Program-made: the position numbers and the translations under genes
The notes under the pieces: generated by a model
The model's database searches: none
What the model was told of the DNA's origin: nothing
The model's input: the letters and a program-made list of their open reading frames with translations, nothing else
Assembly (NCBI GenBank): GCA_902774115.1
Contig: CACYHH010000002.1
Coordinates: forward strand, 310,001-374,000
Reading direction: 5' to 3'
DNA: 64,000 nt
From: an uncultured Spirochaetales bacterium
GTDB lineage: Bacteria; UBP6; UBA1177
In this document: positions 16,081 to 22,956 of the stretch, piece by piece
Numbering within the stretch: position 1 is the stretch's first letter
Layout: every line of letters begins with the position of its first letter

Positions 16081-16593
16081 ATGGAAGAAAATGTTTTCAA
16101 GCGCATCTACCGCACGCCTAAGGGTTTCGACGATCTTCTCATGGTTTCAGAGGACGGGATCCTCACCGGATTGAGTTTTTTTGACAGCACTGATAATAAA
16201 ATTGAGTGCGGGGGGAAGGAACTTCCGGTATTCCGTGATACAAAAAAGTGGCTCGATATCTATTTTTCCGGCAACTGTCCTGATTTTGTGCCGGAATTCA
16301 AAATAAAGGACTTGACGCCTTTCAGGAAGGAAGTTTCCGATATCATGCTCTCTATTCCCTTTGGAAAGACGATGACTTACGGCGAAATCGCGGCACTTGT
16401 CGCGCAGAAACACGGCATCAGGAAAATGTCGGCTCAGGCCGTGGGCGGAGCTGTAGGCTGGAATCCTCTCTGCATAATAGTGCCGTGCCACCGCGTCCTT
16501 GGCGCAGACAAAAGCCTTACAGGTTACGGCGGCGGCATCAAAAACAAGATCGCGCTTCTTGAACTCGAAGGGATCGAGTTCCGAAAACCGTAA
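16081..16593 (+). CDS. ogt: Methylated-DNA-protein-cysteine methyltransferase
   Basis: A 170-residue O6-alkylguanine-DNA alkyltransferase. The acceptor is Cys136 in IIVPCHRVLG. The upstream DNA-binding motif is PFGKTMTYGEIAALVAQKHGIRKMSAQAVGGAVGWNPL, and the C-terminal GYGGGIKNKIALLELEGI is also typical. The N-terminal domain is short, as in Ogt. It removes methyl or alkyl groups from guanine in a suicide reaction in the cytoplasm. The ribosome site before the ATG is weak. It lies between two operator-controlled genes but has its own promoter without an operator, so it is probably not part of the regulon. Confidence 0.93.
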   Translation: MEENVFKRIYRTPKGFDDLLMVSEDGILTGLSFFDSTDNKIECGGKELPVFRDTKKWLDIYFSGNCPDFVPEFKIKDLTPFRKEVSDIMLSIPFGKTMTYGEIAALVAQKHGIRKMSAQAVGGAVGWNPLCIIVPCHRVLGADKSLTGYGGGIKNKIALLELEGIEFRKP

Positions 16594-16639
16594 AACTTGC
16601 ACTGTCTCAATAAGCTCTTGCGATGTTCTGCTAAATAAC

Positions 16640-16702
16640 TGACACGATGTCAAAATAAAAAATTGACACGGTGTCATTTTTGTTTATCCTGACACGGTGT
16701 CA
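16640..16702 (+). promoter_or_regulatory. Regulon promoter D: three operators before the CMD gene
   Basis: TGACACGATGTCA (16640-16652) and TGACACGGTGTCA (16664-16676 and 16690-16702), spaced 24 and 26 bp. TTGACA (16663-16668) and TATCCT (16685-16690) are the boxes, 16 bp apart. A GTTCATTTTTTAATTTGGAGG leader follows from 16710. Confidence 0.88.
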
Positions 16703-16734
16703 AAATAATGTTCATTTTTTAATTTGGAGGTTTT

Positions 16735-17499
16735 ATGAGAAAATTTTTAGGAGTGATATTTATGAGTGCGATTTTGACAACGACTGTTTCCGCAGGGTCT
16801 TATCTGGACGAGTTGAAAAAAACAGACCCTGAATTTGCTCAGTTTTTCGCCGCTTTTTCGCAGAATGAAGTCGTAAATGAAAATGGTGTCAGGCTTGACG
16901 AAAAAACGAGGCATATCGCGATCTTGGCCGCTATGCTCGGACGCGGCGCAGTCGATTTTTATCCGGAAATGCTTGCTGAGTCGCTTGAAAAAGGGGTGAC
17001 TCCGGTCGAGGCAAGGGAAATTCTCTATCAGGCTGTAGCTTACTGCGGAATCGGCAGGATCTATCCTTTTTTCAAGGCGACAAACTATGTCTTCAAAAAG
17101 AAAAAAATCAGAATTCCTCTTGCCGGTCAGTCAACTACAACACCTGAAACACGTCTTCAGAAAGGAGCGGAGAAACAGGTCGAAATTTTCGGAGAGGGAA
17201 TGCGCGATTTCTATAAAAAAGGCTATATGAACCGCTGGCTTGCAGACAACTGTTTCGGTGATTACTACACGAGGACAGGGCTTACGGTGCAGCAGCGCGA
17301 ACTGGTGACATTCTGCTACATAGCGGCTGACGGCACGAACGAAGCGCAGCTCAGGGCACACATAAACGGCAATAACCTTGTCGGTAACAACAAAGAGTTC
17401 CTTATTTCGGTCGCGTCTCAGATCATGCCGTATATCGGCTATCCGAGGACGTTTAATATCATTGCAGCTGTAAACGAAACTTTAGGAGATAAAAAATGA
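16735..17499 (+). CDS. Exported carboxymuconolactone decarboxylase-family protein
   Basis: A 254-residue protein of the carboxymuconolactone decarboxylase (CMD/AhpD-like) family with a signal peptide (MRKFLGVIFMSAILTTTVSAG). Two CMD repeats are visible. The first is at ~58-115 (LDEKTRHIAILAAMLGRGAVDFYPEMLAESLEKGVTPVEAREILYQAVAYCGIGR), the second at ~180-240 (LTVQQRELVTFCYIAADGTNEAQLRAHINGN). The AhpD CxxC is absent, leaving a lone Cys per repeat. Family members handle lactones or peroxides; an exported member suggests a periplasmic function. GGAGG precedes the ATG. The gene overlaps the cupin gene by four bases. Confidence 0.87.
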   Translation: MRKFLGVIFMSAILTTTVSAGSYLDELKKTDPEFAQFFAAFSQNEVVNENGVRLDEKTRHIAILAAMLGRGAVDFYPEMLAESLEKGVTPVEAREILYQAVAYCGIGRIYPFFKATNYVFKKKKIRIPLAGQSTTTPETRLQKGAEKQVEIFGEGMRDFYKKGYMNRWLADNCFGDYYTRTGLTVQQRELVTFCYIAADGTNEAQLRAHINGNNLVGNNKEFLISVASQIMPYIGYPRTFNIIAAVNETLGDKK

Positions 17500-18041
17500 G
17501 AAATTTTTCAGAAAAAACAATTGCATTCCTTCTTGCCGCAGCATTTATCTGCATGACGGCGTGTGCATCAACCCAAAAAACAGGAGAAAACACGATGAAA
17601 GAGAAAACGAACACCAAAGTTCAGGCTGAAAACATCAGCGATTATGCTGAAAAATCGATGTTTGCAGTCGGCGAACCGAATACTGCTTACGCAAAATATT
17701 TTATCGGAAACAGCTGGCTTGCGCCTCTCAACAGCGAAGACGCTTCGATAGCGAATGTCACTTTCGAACCAGGCTGCCGCAACAACTGGCACATTCACCA
17801 CTGCTCGTCGCAGATACTTGTCGGAGTCGGCGGAAAAGGGTGGATCCAGTTCGAAGGCAAAGAGCCGCAAGCAATCAACGAAGGTGACGTCATCCGCATT
17901 CCGCCTGAGGTCAAGCACTGGCACGGTGCGGCGGCAGACAGCTGGTTTTCGCACCTTTCGATAACGGTAAACACCTGCGAAGGAGCCGGTTCGGAGTGGC
18001 TTGAGCCGGTAAGTGACGAAGAATACAGCAAAATCAAATAA
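17496..18041 (+). CDS. Cupin-domain lipoprotein
   Basis: A 181-residue cupin with a lipoprotein signal (lipobox MTAC, Cys at about residue 22). The single cupin barrel shows the metal motifs GCRNNWHIHHCSSQILVGVGGKGWIQFEGKEPQAI and GDVIRIPPEVKHWHGAAADSWFSHLSI, with His ligands in WHIHH and KHWHG. Cupins and CMD proteins are frequent operon partners, and here they overlap at ATGA and are both exported. The pair would act together in the periplasm or on a membrane face, perhaps on a lactone or quinone-type compound (inference). Confidence 0.87.
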   Translation: MRNFSEKTIAFLLAAAFICMTACASTQKTGENTMKEKTNTKVQAENISDYAEKSMFAVGEPNTAYAKYFIGNSWLAPLNSEDASIANVTFEPGCRNNWHIHHCSSQILVGVGGKGWIQFEGKEPQAINEGDVIRIPPEVKHWHGAAADSWFSHLSITVNTCEGAGSEWLEPVSDEEYSKIK

Positions 18042-18066
18042 GGAAATCGGAACAAAGGAGAAACTT

Positions 18067-18231
18067 ATGTTCTCAAAATTGCGGAGAGAAATTTCTGCGC
18101 ACAAAGTGCGTTATTCGGTGATTTCAGCGGTTCTGGTGCTTGCGGTATATGACGATGAGGTCAAGACAGCACTTCCTAAAGTCATTGAATGGGTGAAAAA
18201 AATCGCCTCTTCGCCGGATGGCGCAATGTAA
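18067..18231 (+). pseudogene. Internally deleted DUF4405-flavodoxin remnant
   Basis: A 54-codon in-frame ORF preceded by AAAGGAG. Its first part (REISAHKVRYSVISAVLVL) matches the last membrane segment of the protein at 12387 (EHKMRYSVISGILVLVA). The rest (LAVYDDEVKTALPKVIEWVKKIA) matches that protein's C-terminus (LAVYDDEVTAALPKVKLWLEKIA). The whole flavodoxin domain between is missing. The deletion is in frame, so a small membrane peptide could still be made, but no function can be assigned. Confidence 0.8.
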
Positions 18232-18234
18232 ACA

Positions 18235-18310
18235 CCGCTCGCATTTCCTCATTCTCCGGTACAACATTGTCTAACATCTAAGTTTTAAAATCATTCAGTA
18301 AAATTAGATA
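18235..18310. repeat. Island-bracketing repeat, copy 1
   Basis: A ~75-bp intergenic element with CGCATTTCCTCATTCTCCG, then CTAACATCTAAGTTTTAAAA and TCATTCAGTAAAA. Related copies lie at 19322-19388 and 20675-20756. The three copies flank dinD and the first YhcG gene. Confidence 0.7.
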
Positions 18311-18357
18311 GTTGTGCTATTGAAATAAGAAAGGGGATTTTTTATAGTGCGGAGGTA

Positions 18358-19218
18358 TCATTTTTCTTCGTCAGCCGGTAATTTGCCTGTGTTTTCAGCC
18401 AGTTTTTTGTCTTGTGATGTTGTGCGTCTTTCTAATTTTTTTATATCCTCGGCTGCTGGAAGTTCTTCGGGTTTTATTCCTCTTTCCACGAGCATGGAAC
18501 GGACAGAAGAGTTGTTTTGAACATGCTCTGTCGTGATGTCACCTTCGCCGAACAGATCCTTTTCTTCAACATTGTAATTCGTCATTTCGGTCGCAAGATT
18601 TTTGGCGGCTATTGTCAGTGTCGGCAGAAAATCAGCCAGAGGACGGTTTTCTTTTATTCCCAATTTTTCTTTCATTTTTTGTGTCGAGCAGCCGCCGAAT
18701 AACGCTGTATCGCCTTTGGAACGTATTCTGGCGAATCCCAAGTCGTCAACTCCGCGCTGATATATATTTTGCGACAGCCGTTTTTCCGATTCTTTCAATT
18801 TTGTACGGGCTACAGACCGCTCGATATATGAAATGCGTTCCTCGATCAACTCCTGTTTCCGCGTCTGCACTGCGAAATATGCCTGAGCGAATGCTATTTC
18901 CTCTTTTTTGACATCTCCGTTTTGCGCAATCAGGTAACAGGCGTAGCGAGTGAGCATATAATCTTTGACGGCTCTTTGTGATCCACTGCCTAGTTGAACC
19001 ATTTTCGTGACCTCACGAAAATGGTCGGGAACCGTTATTCCGGCTGTTTCGCACGAGTCCATTGAACGCTTGACGGCTTTTTCAAAATTTTCCCATCTTT
19101 CATAGCCCAACAAAGGCATAAGCTCGCGTGCATATCAGAATTCGACATCTGAATTCGGAATATTGTTAATGGTTCTGTCAAAATTTTCTTTAATTTTTAC
19201 AATTTGCATTTTATCCAT
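18358..19218 (-). pseudogene. dinD: dinD, broken by an in-frame TGA
   Basis: DNA-damage-inducible protein D homologue. Reading from the ATG at 19218 gives 27 codons ending DVEF, then TGA (19137-19135), then YARELMPLLGYERWENFEKAV in the same frame to the stop at 18358. DinD proteins have a Trp at this point (EFWYARELMPLLGY), so one TGG-to-TGA change interrupts the gene. A 253-residue ORF restarting at 19119 would lack the beginning. In E. coli DinD is SOS-induced and antagonises RecA filaments. The C-terminal half is intact, suggesting recent damage. It sits at the edge of the restriction island. Confidence 0.85.
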
Positions 19219-19321
19219 TATCAGTCTCACCAAAAAAGTTCTTTAGTATTATAATTAGAAAAATATTTTATTCAAGTTTTACAATCAGACAATTTCAAGT
19301 TTTGTAATTGCTCGTTATTAA

Positions 19322-19388
19322 CGCATTTCCTCGTTCTCCGACTCAAGATTGCCTAACATCTAAATTTCAAAATCATTCAATAAAAATT
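19322..19388. repeat. Island-bracketing repeat, copy 2
   Basis: CGCATTTCCTCGTTCTCCG, GATTGCCTAACATCTAAATT and CATTCAATAAAA in the same order and spacing as the copy at 18235. It lies between dinD and the first YhcG gene. Confidence 0.7.
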
Positions 19389-19468
19389 TATCATAATCGA
19401 TTTTTTTATTGATTTAGAAATTGAATTTTCTATTATATAGTTTGATATTTTGTGAGGTGTGAATTGTG

Positions 19469-20605
19469 ATGAATGAAATAGCGATTGCTGTAGAAGCTAT
19501 AAAAAATGCGGTTTTGCGTTCTCAATATCAAGCGGCTAAGGATGTTAATCGGGTGCAGCTGGCACTTTATTTCGGCGTGGGACGTTTTTTGTTTTCAAAA
19601 AAAGGAAAAAGAACATGGGGAACTAAAGTGCTTGAGAGCATAAGCACTAAATTAAGAAATGAACTTCCGGGGCTGCGTGGATTTTCAGCCGAAAATCTTA
19701 AGAAAATGCGGCAGTTTTATGAAAATTGGCAGTTCTTGGATTCTTCAGATTTAACAAATACGATTCAAAAATTACCTGTGAGACGAAATTCGGTAGTCGC
19801 AACTACCGAATTGGAAAAAGCGGTAGTTATAATTCCCGAATTCATAATCAATGCGCCGGATTTTCCTTTGGAAGATTTTTTCAATGTTCCTTTCACCCAT
19901 CATGTTGCGATTTTCGGTAAAGTTAAGAATCTTGTGGAACGATATTTTTATATAACGAAAACAGCTCAGGAACATTTGTCTGTTGATTCTCTTAAATTAA
20001 GCATAAAACGCCATGATTTTCAGCGCAAAAAAGAAGCAACCAACAACTTTCCATCTACATTGTCGAATTCAAAAATTGTGCGAAAGGCTGTTGAAATGTT
20101 TAAGGATGAATATCTTCTGGATTTTATAAATGTTGAGGAAATAGGAGAGCGGGACATTCAGGATATAGACGAGAAAGTTGTCGAAAATGAAATAGTTCAC
20201 AATGTTAAAAACTTTATAATGACTTTTGGCAAAGATTTCAGTTTTGTCGGCAATCAGTATCATCTGGAAATTTATGGCAAGGAATTTTTTACTGATTTAT
20301 TGTTTTTTAACAGGGAACTAAACTGCCTTGTCGCCGTGGAACTCAAAAAAGGAGAGTTCAAACCGTCATATTTAGGACAACTTTGCACTTATCTTAAAAT
20401 TCTTGATGATAAAATTAGAAAACCTCACGAAAACCAGGCAATTGGCATCGTGCTTTGCAAAACAGTTGATAAAAAGTTTGCTGAATATGTTATCCAGGAC
20501 TACAACAAGCCAATGGGGGTGGCAACATATAAAACCATGGCGGATATGCCTGAAAAAATGCAGAAAGTAATGCCTGATATTAATGAACTCAAAAAATTAT
20601 TTTGA
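19469..20605 (+). CDS. YhcG-type PDDEXK nuclease (DUF1016), copy 1
   Basis: A 378-residue protein of the YhcG/DUF1016 family. The N-terminal ~150 residues are the helical DUF1016 part (VQLALYFGVGRFLFSKKGKRTWGTKVLESISTKLRNELPGLRGFSAENLKKMRQFYENW). The C-terminal part is a PDDEXK nuclease-like domain (YGKEFFTDLLFFNRELNCLVAVELKKGEFKPSYLGQL, with Asp and ELKKG as catalytic core). An unusual segment rich in acidic and hydrophobic residues separates them. YhcG proteins often lie inside restriction-modification loci and may be nucleases. GAGGTG supports the start; GTG at 19466 is an alternative. The neighbouring mod/res pair suggests a joint defence role. Confidence 0.87.
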   Translation: MNEIAIAVEAIKNAVLRSQYQAAKDVNRVQLALYFGVGRFLFSKKGKRTWGTKVLESISTKLRNELPGLRGFSAENLKKMRQFYENWQFLDSSDLTNTIQKLPVRRNSVVATTELEKAVVIIPEFIINAPDFPLEDFFNVPFTHHVAIFGKVKNLVERYFYITKTAQEHLSVDSLKLSIKRHDFQRKKEATNNFPSTLSNSKIVRKAVEMFKDEYLLDFINVEEIGERDIQDIDEKVVENEIVHNVKNFIMTFGKDFSFVGNQYHLEIYGKEFFTDLLFFNRELNCLVAVELKKGEFKPSYLGQLCTYLKILDDKIRKPHENQAIGIVLCKTVDKKFAEYVIQDYNKPMGVATYKTMADMPEKMQKVMPDINELKKLF

Positions 20606-20674
20606 AAACGCTTAAATTTTTCTGAAGGATCACGATAAAAATCCGCTCGATAAAATAAGTTTTTCCGCAATCAC

Positions 20675-20756
20675 CACTCGAATTTCCTCATTCTCCGAGT
20701 CAAGATTATTTTGCCTTTAATTTAAAAATTGCCTAACAAAATCTTCAATAAAATCT
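20675..20756. repeat. Island-bracketing repeat, copy 3 (with insertion)
   Basis: CGAATTTCCTCATTCTCCGA, ATTGCCTAAC and TCTTCAATAAAA, with about ten extra bases in the middle relative to the copies at 18235 and 19322. It lies between the first YhcG gene and the mod gene. Confidence 0.65.
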
Positions 20757-20839
20757 GATGGTTAGGTGTTGACGGCAGGAGCATTTTAGTGTAAGGTCGC
20801 GTTGTTTTTTTGGGGAGAACCAAACAAAGGAGAATATAA

Positions 20840-22951
20840 ATGGCAGCTATTCATGAATTACTTTCTCAAGTGCAGGATGAAGCATTGAGAGCTAGGCTGG
20901 AACAGGAGATAAACAAGCTGTCTAAGACTAAAAAGTTCGGGCTTGTGTTTGAAGAACATCTTCCGGAATGCACGCCGTTATATGATATTCCCGTTAAAAG
21001 AGGAGCGTTGGTTGCCAAAAAATCCGGTGCGGTCAATGAAATGTATGAAGTCCATTTTATCAATGACGGAATTGCTAAATGTTATCATAAAGTTACGGAA
21101 AAAAAGGAAGAAATTCCAGTAGATGAATTGGTTTGTGTGGCAGAGTTCGGTGAGCCGATTTACCCGTACTTAAAGCAGGTTGACTCGATTTATAATTCAG
21201 ATGACAAAGAACTTCCGACACATGCGCTGATTCAGGCGGACAACTATCATGCATTGCAACTTCTGGAATATCTCTACGCCGGAAAGGTTGACTGCATTTA
21301 TATTGATCCGCCGTATAACACCGGTGCTCGCGACTGGAAATATAACAATGACTATGTGGATTCTGCCGACACTTACAGGCATTCAAAATGGCTTAGCATG
21401 ATGAAAAAGCGTCTGCTTTTGGCAAAGAGACTTTTGAATCCTGCTGATTCTGTTCTGATTGTTACGATTGATGAAAAGGAATATCTGCACTTAGGCTGCC
21501 TTTTGGAAGAACTATTTCCAGAAGCGAATATTCAAATGATAAGTAGTGTTATTGCTCATCATGGAACGAGTCGCAATAATGAGTTGTCAAGGATTAATGA
21601 GTTTATTTACTTTGTTATGATAGGGGATTATACGTTAAATCCCTTGGGAGAATCAGGATATGTTAAAGAAGGGGAAGAAATACATTGGCAATCATTCAGA
21701 AGATCGAACCCTTCAAATACGCGGCCAACACGACCATCACAATTTTATCCCATCTACATCAATAGGGAAAATCATAGGATTCAGTATATTGGAGATCCTA
21801 TCACCCCAAATATTGATCGTCATTCTGTCGAACAAATACCTGGATGCGATATTGTTTTCCCTGTAAAAGATGACGGGATAGAAATGATGTGGAGCTTAAC
21901 ACCAGAAATTGCGAGAATTAATGCTGAAAAAGGGTATGTGCGCATCGGTAAGTATTCTCCTGAGAAACCACAGCAGTACATTCTTCAGTATCTAATGAGT
22001 GGCACAATTAAGGAGATAGAGAATGGTTCAGTAGAGATAATGGGGTATGCTAATGATGGCAGCATAATAGCAAGGAATAAAGAAACTAAGAAATCTTTGC
22101 CAAAGTCACAATGGGACTATATGACACACGACGCACGCAGTCATGGAACCAAATTATTAAAAGGCATTCTTGGTGATTTGCGTTTTTCATTCCCTAAATC
22201 CTTGTATGCAGTTAAAGATTGTTTGAGTATATTTGTTGCAAACAAGCCGAACGCGCTCATTGTTGACTTCTTCGCAGGCAGCGGCACAACCCTTCATGCC
22301 GTAAATCTTTTGAACGCAGAAGACGGCGGAAAACGTCAGTGCATTATGGTAACAAACAATGAAGTTTCTGATGATGAAGCAAAGCAACTTCGCGCAAAAG
22401 GCTTTAACCCCGGCGATGCAGAATGGGAAAAACTCGGTATCGCAAATTATGTCACATGGCCTCGAACAGTCTGTTCTATCAACGGAAAAGACATAAACGG
22501 TAACGATTTAAAGGGAAATTACATTGGTTCAGATATTCCAATGGCAGACGGCTTCAAAGCAAATGCAGTTTTCTTTAAACTTGGGTTTTTGGAAAAAACA
22601 TCTGTTCAGCTCGGACGACAGTTTAAGGAAATGCTTCCTATGCTGTGGCTTAAAGCCGGAGGATGGGGAAAATGCCCAACAGCAGAGGTTGTTTCGACAG
22701 GCTCAACAACCGGCAGTTCTTTACCTCGTTATATAATTCTTCCAGAAAATCGTTTTGCAGTTCTGATTGATGAAAACTATTTTTCAGAGTTCGCGGAAAA
22801 GGTTCACGAAAAGCCTGAAATTCAGACTGCATACCTGATAACCGATTTTGAAAAGGGATTTAAGGCAATGACAAACAGCCTTAATATAGGGAAGACATAT
22901 CAGCTTTACAGAGATTATCTTGATAACTTTAGAATTAACATAGAAAGGTAA
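20840..22951 (+). CDS. mod: Type III restriction-modification methyltransferase (Mod)
   Basis: A 703-residue adenine-N6 DNA methyltransferase of the type III Mod kind. The catalytic motif DPPYNTG starts at Asp156 and the AdoMet motif FFAGSGTT at about 477-484, the beta-class order with the target-recognition region (~250-450) between them. It methylates one strand of an asymmetric 5-6 bp site and gives the Res subunit its specificity. The centre (about 21500-22180) is more AT-rich than the flanks and looks like an exchanged recognition domain. A 21-mer repeat sits in the coding region at 22691. The res gene starts five bases after the stop. Confidence 0.93.
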   Translation: MAAIHELLSQVQDEALRARLEQEINKLSKTKKFGLVFEEHLPECTPLYDIPVKRGALVAKKSGAVNEMYEVHFINDGIAKCYHKVTEKKEEIPVDELVCVAEFGEPIYPYLKQVDSIYNSDDKELPTHALIQADNYHALQLLEYLYAGKVDCIYIDPPYNTGARDWKYNNDYVDSADTYRHSKWLSMMKKRLLLAKRLLNPADSVLIVTIDEKEYLHLGCLLEELFPEANIQMISSVIAHHGTSRNNELSRINEFIYFVMIGDYTLNPLGESGYVKEGEEIHWQSFRRSNPSNTRPTRPSQFYPIYINRENHRIQYIGDPITPNIDRHSVEQIPGCDIVFPVKDDGIEMMWSLTPEIARINAEKGYVRIGKYSPEKPQQYILQYLMSGTIKEIENGSVEIMGYANDGSIIARNKETKKSLPKSQWDYMTHDARSHGTKLLKGILGDLRFSFPKSLYAVKDCLSIFVANKPNALIVDFFAGSGTTLHAVNLLNAEDGGKRQCIMVTNNEVSDDEAKQLRAKGFNPGDAEWEKLGIANYVTWPRTVCSINGKDINGNDLKGNYIGSDIPMADGFKANAVFFKLGFLEKTSVQLGRQFKEMLPMLWLKAGGWGKCPTAEVVSTGSTTGSSLPRYIILPENRFAVLIDENYFSEFAEKVHEKPEIQTAYLITDFEKGFKAMTNSLNIGKTYQLYRDYLDNFRINIER
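21500..22180 (+). other. Divergent target-recognition segment of mod
   Basis: Within the mod gene this stretch uses AT-richer codons and less conserved protein sequence than both flanks. It falls between the DPPY and FAGSG motifs, where type III Mod proteins hold their recognition domain. Its boundaries are read by eye. Confidence 0.45.
22691..22711. repeat. REP-like 21-mer inside mod (copy 2)
   Basis: GTTTCGACAGGCTCAAC followed by AACC, in frame and encoding VSTGSTT, as at 11630-11650. Confidence 0.6.
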
Positions 22952-22956
22952 ATATC

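Noticed and set aside
19135-19137. TGA in dinD as a recoded Trp or selenocysteine codon
   Set aside because: Many genes in the window end in TGA (for example at 10908, 30870 and 40414), and no SECIS-like hairpin was seen after it. Nonsense mutation is simpler.
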